Numbered from the stretch's first letter, positions 51,856 to 61,071 are shown. The stretch: DNA of 64,000 nt from Fimbriimonas planktonicus (GCA_965234685.1 OZ248539.1:372001-436000), one strand, 5' to 3'. The notes: a model not told the origin generated them from the letters alone. Translations and numbers: made by a program.

Positions 51856-54474
51856 TTAGTTCTTGCTCCGGTTCCGGAGCCACTCGACGAATTTCGGATC
51901 GTCCATCTTCATCAGCTTTTCGGACCGGCGGCGCTTGAACTGCGGATCGCTAGGATCAAACGTTTCTTCTGGCTTGAACACGCGTGGGTCAACCGGCACG
52001 TGGGTGTACGGAGTGAAGTCTGGCTTGTCCGTGAACATGTCGTCCAATGGCGTTGCGACCGCGTCGAACATGTTGTTTGGCCCTAAACCGAACAACAGGT
52101 AAATCGATCGGATGATCGACATGATGCTCGTGTGGTCTTTCGAAACGTAACCTCGCTTGATGTATGGCCCGATTGCCATCACGAAGCTTCGGTGTCGATC
52201 GACATGGTCATCGTCCCCGCCGGAATCGTCTTGCGTGACGAAGATCGCCATGTTCTTCCACTCTGGCGTGTGGCTTAGGTAGTCCACGATTCGGCCCAAC
52301 GCAAGATCGTTGTCGGCCATGTAGCTACAAACGTACGGGTATCCGCGATCAGGTCGCGCTCCAGAGCCGTGGTCATTGCAGATCGCAATGTTCATGAACT
52401 TCGGAAGCGGCTTCTTCTTGGCGCGGAAGTTCTTTTCAATGTCTTCCTCGAACCAATCTGCTCGAGCGATGTCAGGGATGGAATTGTTGTAGGCCGGGAA
52501 TTCGAAGCACGTGTTATCAAACAGGATTTTCGGCATCGGATGGTTTGCAACGTAGTTGGTGCCCGTCTTGCTGTTCGGATCTAGCTCCAACGAGTTTGGA
52601 AGCTCATACCCTTCACCGTAGTTGCGGAAGCTAATACCTGCCCGATGCAAGTGCTCCCAAAGGGAACCGTTTTCTAGGTAGTCCTCAGGAATCTGAGATC
52701 CATCCGATCCGAACGAAACCATGCGGCCCTTGGTCTTATCATCAGCCTTGAAGTTCCAGCCTGCGTAGTACACGCGGGTCGTCCAGAGCGAAGGGTACAC
52801 GCCTACCAGCCATCGGTGTCCGTCGCCGCTCGCCTGCGGCTCCATATAGAAGTTGTCGGAGATACCAAACTGTTCGGCCAGTCGAATGTGGTTTGGCATG
52901 ATGGGCAATCGGGTTGCTTTGCCCTTTTCTTCTATCCAGCCTTGCATTCCGAACTCGGCGTAATCAGGTTCTCCCTTGGCGCCTTTCAGGCCGCCAAAGA
53001 TTCCATCAAAGGTGTGGTTCTCCTTGGTGATGAAGACGACGTGCTTGATCTGCTTGCTTGCGGACCCTGGCAATAGCGACATAACCTTTTGCGTTGGTTT
53101 CGCGGTTTTGACAACGAGGCCGTTGTTTGCGAGGACCTGCTTGGTCAGCTTGGCCAGTTCGGCATCCGACGGAACGGTGAACTGCTGAACCATGCCGGGC
53201 ATGGCAGTCAGTCCAAATCTTTCGTCTGTTTGTGCCCTTGGCTGCTTCGATCCTTGTGGCCCGCGACCGATGCCTTTCTGAGTGGCAACGTTCAGCGTTT
53301 TGCCATCTTTGGACATGCGGAGTTGCATGGGGAACCAGCCGGAAGGGATGTGTCCCAGGGTCTTGCCAGACTTCGTGTCAATGATTCCGACCGCGTTGAG
53401 CCCGCTTTCGCAAACGTAAAGTCGGGTTCCGTCCGGCGAAATAGCCATGCCGCTCGGGATAACGCCGCGAAGGGTTTTGACCTCCGGCATCGGGGTGATC
53501 TTATAGGTCTGAACGTTCTTGAGTGAACTTGTATCGAATACCGAGATCGTATCGTTGTTCGCGTTGCTCACGTACAGGCGCTTGCCGAAAACGAGGAGCG
53601 CGTTTGGTGCGCTCGCGCCGACTGACTTTCCACCGTCTGCCGGTGCATGAATCAAAATGCCCGACTTTGCGAACGCGATTTTCTTCGGTTTAGCTTGGTC
53701 CGCAATCGAGTACTGCCAGATGCTCTGCGCATCCGGAACGCGTGGGTCACCAAGTCCGGCAATCTGCCGGCCCTCGCGGTACACGCCTTCGGTCGCTTCC
53801 TTACTTGGATAACCAAACGGCGGGTACTGCAGTCCAGAGGGATGGCCTTTGCCGGCTTCCGGTTTCGGAACAGCGGTGTAGTCGAAAACGCCAATATTAG
53901 CAACGAGGACGGACTTCTGGTCCGCCGAGAATGCGATTGCGTACGGCTGTCTTCCGGCCTTAACCCGGCTCAGCACCTTATCGCTGGAAAGATCGATCGT
54001 AACAAGTTCCTGAGTGGCAACGTCCACGGCGTACACGGTCTTGCCGTCCGGGGTGACGATCAGATCGTTGAGATATCCATTTTCCCCGGTTGCAATCTGA
54101 CGCTCCACTTTCCAGGTTGCGCGGTCAATGATCGCAAGCCCTGCCGTGTCGCCGGTACTCATGATCAGCTTCGTTCCATCCGGCGAAAACACGCCGGCAG
54201 GGGCGGTTTTTGGCAACTTCAGGCGCTTGCGCTCGCCGCCCTCGTGGATGGTGAGTCCTTCGTCGTCGAAAGCAACGATCGTCTTTTCGTCTTGGGAAAC
54301 AACCACGTTCCAAAGATCGGTCTGTGTGTAGAGCCGCTTGCCGAGAGGAGTTAGGAAGCGACCGTTAGGAAGGATCGTCGTTCCGTTCGGAACCACGCGG
54401 GCGTATTCGCGGCCCGCCGGAGCGGCGAGGTACGGAAAAGTCGGGGCTAAAGCCAAGACGCCTAGCAGAAACAT
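51856..54474 (-). CDS. Secreted YVTN-propeller plus phosphoesterase-domain protein
   Basis: An 872-residue exported protein. Signal peptide about 1-18; about 40-440 YVTN-type propeller (VVSQDEKTIVAFDDEGL, GMAISPDGTRLYVCESGLNAVG); about 485-840 PF04185-type phosphoesterase/acid phosphatase: KHVVFITKENHTFDGIFGGL, ISDNFYMEPQASGDGHRW, VTQDDSGGDDDHVDRHRS. Domain is related to phospholipase C and acid phosphatases; substrate unknown. It may be an extracytoplasmic phosphate-releasing enzyme. Confidence 0.88.
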   Translation of the reverse strand: MFLLGVLALAPTFPYLAAPAGREYARVVPNGTTILPNGRFLTPLGKRLYTQTDLWNVVVSQDEKTIVAFDDEGLTIHEGGERKRLKLPKTAPAGVFSPDGTKLIMSTGDTAGLAIIDRATWKVERQIATGENGYLNDLIVTPDGKTVYAVDVATQELVTIDLSSDKVLSRVKAGRQPYAIAFSADQKSVLVANIGVFDYTAVPKPEAGKGHPSGLQYPPFGYPSKEATEGVYREGRQIAGLGDPRVPDAQSIWQYSIADQAKPKKIAFAKSGILIHAPADGGKSVGASAPNALLVFGKRLYVSNANNDTISVFDTSSLKNVQTYKITPMPEVKTLRGVIPSGMAISPDGTRLYVCESGLNAVGIIDTKSGKTLGHIPSGWFPMQLRMSKDGKTLNVATQKGIGRGPQGSKQPRAQTDERFGLTAMPGMVQQFTVPSDAELAKLTKQVLANNGLVVKTAKPTQKVMSLLPGSASKQIKHVVFITKENHTFDGIFGGLKGAKGEPDYAEFGMQGWIEEKGKATRLPIMPNHIRLAEQFGISDNFYMEPQASGDGHRWLVGVYPSLWTTRVYYAGWNFKADDKTKGRMVSFGSDGSQIPEDYLENGSLWEHLHRAGISFRNYGEGYELPNSLELDPNSKTGTNYVANHPMPKILFDNTCFEFPAYNNSIPDIARADWFEEDIEKNFRAKKKPLPKFMNIAICNDHGSGARPDRGYPYVCSYMADNDLALGRIVDYLSHTPEWKNMAIFVTQDDSGGDDDHVDRHRSFVMAIGPYIKRGYVSKDHTSIMSIIRSIYLLFGLGPNNMFDAVATPLDDMFTDKPDFTPYTHVPVDPRVFKPEETFDPSDPQFKRRRSEKLMKMDDPKFVEWLRNRSKN

Positions 54475-54551
54475 CCCTTCATCTTGGGTGATAGATTCAG
54501 AAAAGGAAAGGGTTGTTAAGGAGACTTAACAGTCCGGGGCCGTCCGGGCAC

Positions 54552-54587
54552 AAAAAAGCCCCGGAATCTGCGCTGATTCCGGGGCTT
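54552..54587 (-). terminator. Intrinsic terminator of speD
   Basis: Thirteen-bp stem AAGCCCCGGAATC (54556-54568) with GATTCCGGGGCTT (54575-54587) and 6-nt loop. On the minus strand it is followed by TTTTTT, just past the speD stop at 54602. Confidence 0.93.
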
Positions 54588-54601
54588 GGAACGTTGTTCT
54601 C

Positions 54602-55216
54602 TCAGCGATTGACTTCGCTGTGCAATCCTCGTCGAACGACGAGGAACTTGATTCGAGTCGGCTGGAATCGCTCTTTCAGCACTTCCACGGCTCGATGAAC
54701 GAGGATGGTTCCTCCACAGTAGAACAGATCAACTGCGGCATAGCCATGCTCAGGCCAAGTGTGGATCGTGTAGTGAGACTCTTGAATGATCACCGCACCG
54801 GAAACTCCGTACGGCTTGAACTCGTGGAATGAGTCAGTGACGACCGTGGCTTCGCTCTGAATCGCCGCGTCCTTCATTGCTTTGCCAACCACAACTTCCT
54901 TTTCAAGGGCTTCATGGTTGCAACCGTAGAGTTCGATCAAGAGATGAGAGCCTAGCGATGGCTCTTCACCGATCCGGGCCGGAAGGCCCTCCTCGTCGTG
55001 TCCCAACCACTCGCCGAAGGCAACTTCGTCCTCGCAGTGAATGAGAGTCCATCCCGCGTCATTTTGAATTTGCGGTGGTGGTGGTAGGGTCGCTGCTTGG
55101 GCTGCTTTAGCTTTACGCCCGAACGTGTTGCGAATCCAGTCGATGAATGTTCCCGTTGCTGGAGTCGCAATTGCGCCCAGGACGAGAGTGCTAATAAGGA
55201 GCAGGTTGTTTGTCAA
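54602..55216 (-). CDS. speD: S-adenosylmethionine decarboxylase with membrane-anchored extension
   Basis: A 204-residue protein. The C-terminal 120 residues are prokaryotic SpeD: LLIELYGCN, VTDSFHEFKPYGVSG, IIQESHYTIHTWPEHGYAAVD, with Glu-Ser (about 146-147) the self-cleavage site that makes the pyruvoyl cofactor. SpeD normally has about 120-130 residues; here about 85 extra residues precede it, including a hydrophobic segment (NLLLISTLVLGAIATPA), a basic-amphipathic part and Pro-rich linker. It supplies decarboxylated SAM for spermidine; membrane anchoring is inferred. Ends at a strong terminator. Confidence 0.9.
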   Translation of the reverse strand: MTNNLLLISTLVLGAIATPATGTFIDWIRNTFGRKAKAAQAATLPPPPQIQNDAGWTLIHCEDEVAFGEWLGHDEEGLPARIGEEPSLGSHLLIELYGCNHEALEKEVVVGKAMKDAAIQSEATVVTDSFHEFKPYGVSGAVIIQESHYTIHTWPEHGYAAVDLFYCGGTILVHRAVEVLKERFQPTRIKFLVVRRGLHSEVNR

Positions 55217-55550
55217 TCACATGTACCTCCGGTTGAACCGTGCGCAGACACAAGATTTGCTCTTGCGCGGAAAACCCGACGAAAGGAGTTGTGCGGTGGG
55301 CGCAGCGCAACGCTACTAGCTTCGTCAACCAGTTCTCAACTTGAGATCGCGTTTCCATCGTTACCCGTACAACTAAGGTTTTCGCCTATGACAAGCGAAC
55401 TCGTCTTAGCCGCCTCACGGATGACCGTGACGCAACTTCGAATCATACCAGACCCCTTTGTTGGGGTCTATGTTCATACTCGAAAAAGTGACGGGTAATC
55501 GCAAAATGATTTTCCAAACGTCCCAGCCTGAACTTAGCTAGAATCTGCAC
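55217..55550. other. Gap of 334 bp between speD and ogt
   Basis: No credible gene. It holds a 7-bp hairpin AGACCCC/GGGGTCT with TTTGTT loop at 55450-55469, and near the speD start no clear promoter. The TAGAAT box at 55539-55544 belongs to ogt. Confidence 0.55.
55539..55544 (+). promoter_or_regulatory. -10 box six bases before the ogt GTG
   Basis: TAGAAT followed by CTGCAC and the GTG at 55551. Predicts a leaderless transcript. Confidence 0.5.
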
Positions 55551-56048
55551 GTGAGCCGTGGATTCCGCCAAATACCTTCACCCATTGGCCCTTTAACCCT
55601 CGTAGCCGAGTCGGAAGGACTGTGCGGAGTCTATTTCGAAGCTCATCAACATCCGCCGAGATATATCGGCATTGAGCGAGAAGACGATCCTATTATCGAA
55701 CTGGCCACTCGGGAGCTTCAGGAGTATTTCGATCGGCGGCGAGAACGATTCTCCGTCCCGCTCTATCTTGAGGGGACCGATTTTCAGATAAAGGTCTGGC
55801 AACAGCTGCAGCAGATCGATTTTGGAGAGACGCTGCGGTATCGAGATATTGCCGAAAACATGGAGCATCCATTCGCCGTACGAGCTGTCGGTGCGGCGAT
55901 TGGCAAGAACCCGCTGAGCATCATCATTCCGTGCCACCGCGTCCTCGGCTCCGATGGATCTTTCACTGGCTTTGCCGGAGGAACGGATCGCAAGCAATGG
56001 CTTTTGAACCACGAGCGACCTCTGCAAATGTCGCTGTTCGAGTTCTAG
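55551..56048 (+). CDS. ogt: Methylated-DNA-protein-cysteine methyltransferase
   Basis: A 165-residue suicide repair enzyme that removes alkyl groups from O6-guanine. The active-site block IIIPCHRVLGSDGSFTGFAGG has the acceptor Cys at about 128; upstream VWQQLQQIDFGETLRYRDIA gives the DNA-binding helix. GTG start 6 nt after a -10 box. Overlaps the ABC ATPase stop by 4 bp, convergent. Confidence 0.95.
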   Translation: MSRGFRQIPSPIGPLTLVAESEGLCGVYFEAHQHPPRYIGIEREDDPIIELATRELQEYFDRRRERFSVPLYLEGTDFQIKVWQQLQQIDFGETLRYRDIAENMEHPFAVRAVGAAIGKNPLSIIIPCHRVLGSDGSFTGFAGGTDRKQWLLNHERPLQMSLFEF

Positions 56049-56701
56049 TTCGAGTCAGGCTCCGAGATGTGACCATCGACCAAACGGACAATTCGGTCCG
56101 CTCGTTCGAGCATCGTCGGGTCGTGTGTGACCATCACCAGAGCACCTTTTCCGCGCAGATCGTTCAGCAAGTTGACTACCGCGACCCCGTTCTTGTGGTC
56201 AAGTGAGGCAGTTGGCTCATCAGCAAAGATGACGCGTGGATTACCCATCAGCGCGCGGGCGACGCATACGCGCTGGCGCTCGCCGCCACTGAGCTCGTGG
56301 GGCAACCGGTGCAGTTTGTTGGCTAAGCCGAGACTGGTGAGCAGGTCGGTAGCGCTCTCGATCGTCCCGCCGGATGGCTGAGCCACGAGGACGTTTTCGA
56401 TCGCGCTCAAGTATCCGAGGAGATACGGCTGCTGAAACACGAATCCGAATTCCTTCAAGCGCAAGTTCGCCCGAGAAGCGTCGTCCATGCCCGAAAGTGG
56501 CTTGCCGTCGAAAGTGATCTGGCCTGAGCTTGGCGTTTTTAGCCCGCTCATTAAGTAGAGGAGGGAACTCTTGCCAGACCCAGATGGGCCGAGAATCCCA
56601 AGAAACTCGTTCTCGCGAACTTCTAAAGAAACTTCGCGACACGCGAAGAGATCGCGACCCTGGTCTTGATAGACGAGGCTGGCGGAGTTGACCTTTAGCA
56701 T
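56045..56701 (-). CDS. LolD-like ABC transporter ATPase
   Basis: A 218-residue nucleotide-binding domain. Walker A GPSGSGKSS at 38-46, LSGGERQRVCVARAL signature, Walker B VIFADEPTASLD, and HDPTMLERAD switch His. It begins at the TGATG overlap with the FtsX-type permease gene, so the two form one ABC exporter (LolCDE/MacB type). Substrate unknown: lipoproteins, peptides or cell-wall control are options. Confidence 0.92.
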   Translation of the reverse strand: MLKVNSASLVYQDQGRDLFACREVSLEVRENEFLGILGPSGSGKSSLLYLMSGLKTPSSGQITFDGKPLSGMDDASRANLRLKEFGFVFQQPYLLGYLSAIENVLVAQPSGGTIESATDLLTSLGLANKLHRLPHELSGGERQRVCVARALMGNPRVIFADEPTASLDHKNGVAVVNLLNDLRGKGALVMVTHDPTMLERADRIVRLVDGHISEPDSN

Positions 56702-57900
56702 CAGACGATCCTCCGTTCAACCACGCCAATCGGGTCGAATTTACGGAACCGGAGAACGACCGTCGCAATTGCGACAATCAGAATCGCGATCGGAAGGGGA
56801 ATGCTGTATGCATAAGCCACCGGGTCGAGCACATTGAGCGCAAACGCCTTTGGATCCATGAGCGTCCGTTTGGCGACGTTGAGCAGGCCATATGCGGCAA
56901 CCAAGCCGAGAAGCCAACCGAACACCACCACCAACACCGTTTCAATCACGACCCGCGAAAGCAATTGCTTTTTGGTGTAGCCGAGCGCTTGAAGCAAGCC
57001 GAATTCCACAAGCCGCTGAGATTGGTAGATGTTCATTAGCATTCCCATCATCGTTGTGATAACTAACACCAACGTCCCAATGACCACGTTGAGGATTTGG
57101 TACAGGGTGGCGAACATGTCGTTCGTGTCCTTTTCGACCTGGTGGTAAGCAAGCACCGCAACTGGGCGTCCCTTGAAGTACTTTTCCGCCCAAAGGTCCA
57201 GCTTTGATTGCTCGGCCGGGGTAGGCGCGCAGAGGATGCCAATGTCGATGGGAGGGAAGTGGAAATCTTGGAGGTACTCAATGCTTGTGAGCATCACCCA
57301 GCGCTCCGTATCAGCGATACCGACGACCTTTACGGAGTTCGGCGAGAAGCCGTCGTCCTTCTCGGGCCCTATCAGCTCGCTTCCAAGCTTCAGTCCGAGG
57401 TTTTGAGCGACTGGGCGACTGATGACGGCCTCGGCCTTGCCTGCGGCGGGCAGACGGCCTTCTAGCCCCTTCGAACCTTGGCGGTCCAAGTAGTACTGAA
57501 GATCGTTCTGCTCAAGACCGGCGATGTAGAACGGCCATTTGCCGACGATGCTTTGAACCACCGTTGCTGTGGTTCGGCAAACGATGATTCTCTCAATCGG
57601 AATCGGGCTGTTCTTCTTGATCTCGTCCAGAATCGGCTGCGTTTTCGCCGCATCTCCGCGAGGCGTGATGCCCGTGAATTCGCGGGAATAGTTGTAGATC
57701 ACCCGGATCGAGAGCGGGATCGAGTTGATCATCGAAATGATTCCGGCGACCAACATAACGGCGAGCACGATGACCGCGGTGAGCGGGATCGATTTTCCGG
57801 CGTTTCGCAGCAGATATGTGGTTGCGGCAAGCGGCCGGGTGAGCACTCGCCGGCCGGTTGAAGTTTTGGCGGCCGGGGGATCAACGCTTCGAACACTCAT
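56701..57900 (-). CDS. FtsX/LolC-like ABC transporter permease
   Basis: A 399-residue permease with a first membrane helix at about 43-63, a large periplasmic domain, and three C-terminal helices (VVIGTLVLVITTMMGMLM; ETVLVVVFGWLLGLVAAYG; IPLPIAILIVAIATVVL), ending in FDPIGVVERR. ATG 57900 is taken; a GTG at 57921 is also possible. Partner of the 56045 ATPase. Confidence 0.88.
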   Translation of the reverse strand: MSVRSVDPPAAKTSTGRRVLTRPLAATTYLLRNAGKSIPLTAVIVLAVMLVAGIISMINSIPLSIRVIYNYSREFTGITPRGDAAKTQPILDEIKKNSPIPIERIIVCRTTATVVQSIVGKWPFYIAGLEQNDLQYYLDRQGSKGLEGRLPAAGKAEAVISRPVAQNLGLKLGSELIGPEKDDGFSPNSVKVVGIADTERWVMLTSIEYLQDFHFPPIDIGILCAPTPAEQSKLDLWAEKYFKGRPVAVLAYHQVEKDTNDMFATLYQILNVVIGTLVLVITTMMGMLMNIYQSQRLVEFGLLQALGYTKKQLLSRVVIETVLVVVFGWLLGLVAAYGLLNVAKRTLMDPKAFALNVLDPVAYAYSIPLPIAILIVAIATVVLRFRKFDPIGVVERRIV

Positions 57901-58004
57901 TCCACCGTTATTAACGCACACGGGGCGAAGTCGTCGCGCAAATCGGGCGACAATTCCAAAAGGTCCTGGTAATCATTCGCATCTTGGGTAGCGTATGAGA
58001 ATCC

Positions 58005-58745
58005 ATGTCGACATCCATCATTGAAGTCAAAGGTCTCTCCAAGCGCTACGTTATGGGCGACCAGGTGGTTAATGCCCTCAAGGGAGTGAACCTGACGATC
58101 AATGAGGGCGAGTTCGTCGCCATCATGGGACCATCGGGTTCCGGTAAGTCGACCTTCATGAACATGATCGGCTGCCTCGACCGACCGACTTCTGGGGATT
58201 ACCTGCTGAGTAACCAGAACGTCGCCGGAATGGACGACAACGAATTGGCCGACGTTAGAAACAAGTACATCGGCTTCGTTTTCCAGAACTTTAACCTGCT
58301 GCCTCGAACATCCGCGCTAAAGAACGTCGAACTGCCGCTGATCTACGCTGGCGCCAAGGGCCGAACCGAGCGAGCGAAGAAAGCCCTCGAAATGGTGGGC
58401 CTTGCCCAGCGAATGGATCACACGCCGGCGATGCTTTCGGGTGGTCAGCAGCAGCGCGTTGCGATTGCTCGCGCCATCGTGAACCAGCCGGTACTGATCC
58501 TCGGCGACGAGCCGACCGGTAACTTGGACTCTAGAACGGCGGAGGAAATCCTCGCGGTGTTCCAACTTCTCAATCGAGAAGGAAAAACGGTCGTCATCGT
58601 CACTCACGAAGAGGACGTCGCCCTACACTGCAAGCGAATCATTCGCTTTAAGGATGGCGAAATCCGAACCGACGAAATGGTCGAGAATCCGACCGACGCG
58701 CGTGATGTGATTGCGCAGATGGAAGTTCCAGAAGCAGTTGCTTAA
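58005..58745 (+). CDS. MacB-like ABC transporter ATPase (no adjacent own permease)
   Basis: A 246-residue ATPase: GPSGSGKST at 42-50, MLSGGQQQRVAIARAI, LILGDEPTGNLDSRT, and VTHEEDVALHC. Typical for MacB/LolD-family exporters. Divergent from the permease gene with 104 bp between starts; the nearest permease is on the other strand and already has an ATPase. Convergent with the TPR gene, overlapping 4 bp. Confidence 0.9.
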   Translation: MSTSIIEVKGLSKRYVMGDQVVNALKGVNLTINEGEFVAIMGPSGSGKSTFMNMIGCLDRPTSGDYLLSNQNVAGMDDNELADVRNKYIGFVFQNFNLLPRTSALKNVELPLIYAGAKGRTERAKKALEMVGLAQRMDHTPAMLSGGQQQRVAIARAIVNQPVLILGDEPTGNLDSRTAEEILAVFQLLNREGKTVVIVTHEEDVALHCKRIIRFKDGEIRTDEMVENPTDARDVIAQMEVPEAVA

Positions 58746-59350
58746 GGCTGCTTCTCAGCTTCTTTTTTCTTTACCGTTGCGAGCCTTGCTTTTGCACTGG
58801 CGTCGTTCGGGTGGAGCTTCAAGTATCGCTCCCAGATTCCACGGCTTTTCTTGAACTCGTCTAATCGCTCGTAGCTGTTGGCAACGATTCTCCAGAGATT
58901 AGGATGCGCTTTGGCGGTGAGGAACTTTTCACCGGCAGCGGCGGCTTCCTTCCAGCGGCGCTTCAAGAAGTGTTGTTGTGCGCGAGGAAGTGCCGCATCT
59001 GGGTCATTTGGGTTCAGGAGCGCGTAGCGGTCATAAACTTCCGTTGCCTCGTCGGCTTTTTCGATGCTTTCCAGTAGCCAGCCTAAGTTTGTGGCGGCTT
59101 CGTAGTCGGCGGGGTCAAATCCGTTCTGGATCTTCAGCATTTGGATGATCTTCGGATAGTCGCCGTCTTTGAACCAAATGTCGGCTTGTTGGTTCAGCCG
59201 GTTGTAGATGGCGGATTCCACGATTTGCTCGGCCGTCTTAGGCTTTGGGGCAGCGACCTTTTTCGCGGGGAGCCCTTTCGGCTGTTGCTTCGGGCTTTCG
59301 GCGCCCGTTTGGGTCATCGCAATGATCGCGAGCGCGGTGATCACGGGCAT
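58742..59350 (-). CDS. Exported TPR-repeat protein
   Basis: A 202-residue protein with a short hydrophobic start (MPVITALAIIAMTQTGA), a Lys/Pro-rich linker and about four TPR-like units (YNRLNQQADIWFKDGDYPK, AATNLGWLLESIEKADEAT, AAGEKFLTAKAHPNLW, NSYERLDEFKKSRGI). Probably periplasmic scaffold; partners unknown. Confidence 0.78.
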   Translation of the reverse strand: MPVITALAIIAMTQTGAESPKQQPKGLPAKKVAAPKPKTAEQIVESAIYNRLNQQADIWFKDGDYPKIIQMLKIQNGFDPADYEAATNLGWLLESIEKADEATEVYDRYALLNPNDPDAALPRAQQHFLKRRWKEAAAAGEKFLTAKAHPNLWRIVANSYERLDEFKKSRGIWERYLKLHPNDASAKARLATVKKKEAEKQP

Positions 59351-59411
59351 ATCTGATTAGGACGTTACCGCAATCGGAAACCGTTCCAAGACCTACCTGC
59401 GCGGGTGTCGG

Positions 59412-59417
59412 TAAAAT
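59412..59417 (+). promoter_or_regulatory. -10 box eight bases before the gatB ATG
   Basis: TAAAAT followed by TGCACGGC and ATG 59426. Leaderless-type spacing. Confidence 0.45.
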
Positions 59418-59425
59418 TGCACGGC

Positions 59426-60883
59426 ATGCCGAACTACTTACCGAGCGTGGGCATGGAAGTCCACGCCGAACTTGCCACCCAATCCAAAATGTTCTGCCGC
59501 TGTCGGGTGGCGTTTGGTGGCGAAGCGAATACGCGGGTTTGCCCGGTATGCCTCGGGTTGCCCGGAACTTTGCCGGTGCCAAACCGCGCCGCCATCGAGA
59601 TGGTGCTGAAGACCGCCCTGGCGATGAACTGCCAGATCGCGATGTACAGCGTGTTCCACCGGAAGAACTACTTTTATCCTGACCTTCCGAAGGCTTATCA
59701 GGTTTCGCAGTACGGCGAAACTAACCCGCTGGGTTATTACGGCTTCCTCGAAATTCCGACCGTTGACGGCGGCGTCAAGAAGATTCACATTCGGCGAATC
59801 CACTTGGAAGAGGACACCGGCAAGCTGTTGCACCTAACCAATGGCGGCAGCGGCATCGACTACAACCGCGCCGGAACTCCGCTGATGGAGATCGTCAGCG
59901 GCATGAACGAGGACGGCTACCCCGACATCACCAACCCCGACGAGGCGAAGGAGTACCTGACCCAGCTTCGCCAGATTCTTCTTTATCTCGGCGTTTGCGA
60001 CGGAAAGATGGAAGAAGGATCGCTGCGGTGCGAACCGAACATTTCGGTTCGGCCAGAGGGTGCCCGCGAGCTCGGAACGAAGACGGAGCTTAAGAACCTG
60101 AACTCCTTCCGGTCGGTCCAGCTGGGCGTGCAGTTCGAAGTCCGCCGCCAGTCGGCTGCGATTGACAATGGCGAAGCGATTCGGCAGGAAACCCGCGGTT
60201 GGAACGAGCAGAAGGAAGCGAGCTACCTGATGCGGGTGAAGGAATCGGAAAACGACTACCGCTACTTCCCCGACCCCGACCTGATTCCGATGGTCTTCAC
60301 CGAGGATTACATCGAAGGACTTCGGGCGAACTTGCCAGAACTTCCTCTCGCGAAGATTCGGCGCTACCAGTCGGACCTTGGCCTCAGCGCTTACGACGCG
60401 AACCTCATGACCGCCGACCGGGATTGGGCGTTCTTCTTCGAAGACGCGGTTTCGAAAGGCGGCGACGCCAAGGCGATCTGCAACTGGATGAACAGCGACT
60501 TCGCGAAGATGCTGAACGAGGAAGGCAAGACCCCCGCCGAAAGCCGCGTCACCGCCGCTCACCTGGTTGACCTCACCACGCTGATTTCGAACGGCACGCT
60601 TTCGGGCAAGATGGCGAAGGACATCTTCGCCGAGGTCTACGCGACCGGCAAAATGGCCAGCGAGATTGCGAAGGAGAAAGGCGCGAGCCAGATCACCGAT
60701 TCCGGCGCAATCACGCCGATCGTCGAAGCCGTCCTTGCCGCGAATCCGGAGATTGTGGCGAAGTACAAAGCCGGAAACGTCGGCGTGAAAGGCTTCCTTG
60801 TCGGCCAAGTGATGAAGCAGAGCCAAGGCCGAGCGAACCCCCAAATGGCGCAGGACCTGGTCCAGCGCGCGCTGGAAGACTGA
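59426..60883 (+). CDS. gatB: Aspartyl/glutamyl-tRNA amidotransferase subunit B
   Basis: A 485-residue subunit that, with GatA and GatC, converts mischarged Glu-tRNA-Gln and Asp-tRNA-Asn. SVGMEVHAELATQSKMFC, CPVCLGLPGTLPVPN, GGVKKIHIRRIHLEEDTGK, MREGSLR-like MEEGSLRCEPNIS and the YqeY-type C-terminal tail (KGFLVGQVMKQSQGRANP) are visible. ATG 59426 is preferred over an upstream frame start (59405). Notably the window also has a tRNA-Asn gene. No gatA or gatC nearby. Confidence 0.96.
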   Translation: MPNYLPSVGMEVHAELATQSKMFCRCRVAFGGEANTRVCPVCLGLPGTLPVPNRAAIEMVLKTALAMNCQIAMYSVFHRKNYFYPDLPKAYQVSQYGETNPLGYYGFLEIPTVDGGVKKIHIRRIHLEEDTGKLLHLTNGGSGIDYNRAGTPLMEIVSGMNEDGYPDITNPDEAKEYLTQLRQILLYLGVCDGKMEEGSLRCEPNISVRPEGARELGTKTELKNLNSFRSVQLGVQFEVRRQSAAIDNGEAIRQETRGWNEQKEASYLMRVKESENDYRYFPDPDLIPMVFTEDYIEGLRANLPELPLAKIRRYQSDLGLSAYDANLMTADRDWAFFFEDAVSKGGDAKAICNWMNSDFAKMLNEEGKTPAESRVTAAHLVDLTTLISNGTLSGKMAKDIFAEVYATGKMASEIAKEKGASQITDSGAITPIVEAVLAANPEIVAKYKAGNVGVKGFLVGQVMKQSQGRANPQMAQDLVQRALED

Positions 60884-60887
60884 ACCT

Positions 60888-61029
60888 GGGACCGAATTAA
60901 TTAACGTTCCCCCCCAAGCGGATTAACTAATTACGCCCTTTTGGGGGCGCTTTGGATGGCTTTGAATGGCCTTGCTTGGCTCTGCGTGGCGTTCATCTTA
61001 TAAGTGCCTGGCGACGAAAAAAGTCAACC
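60888..61029 (-). repeat. Dispersed structured element, copy 2 (candidate ncRNA or micropeptide gene)
   Basis: Minus-strand counterpart of 30244-30407. TTGACT at 61022-61027, TATAAG at 60997-61002; four 10-nt units at 60951-60990, read on the minus strand GCCACGCAGA, GCCAAGCAAG, GCCATTCAAA, GCCATCCAAA; hairpin arms AATTAGTTAA (60923-60932) and TTAATTAATT (60895-60904) around an 18-nt loop with seven Gs. The single stem change is A to G opposite T, still able to pair as G-U in RNA. It runs towards the 3' end of gatB, 5 bp past its stop. A 21-codon frame starts at its ATG after TATAAG. Confidence 0.85.
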
Positions 61030-61058
61030 AGCGATCTGAAGTTTTTGCGCTAGTGCCT

Positions 61059-61064
61059 TATAAT
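61059..61064 (+). promoter_or_regulatory. TATAAT box overlapping the first ATG of the 61072 gene
   Basis: The box covers the ATG at 61063, so that start cannot be used if this is the -10; ATG 61072 is 7 nt after the box. Confidence 0.55.
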
Positions 61065-61071
61065 GACGGGC

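Noticed and set aside
59834..60844. 336-residue frame on the minus strand inside gatB
   Set aside because: It is the antisense shadow of gatB, with Arg/Val/His-rich low-complexity composition and no recognisable domain.
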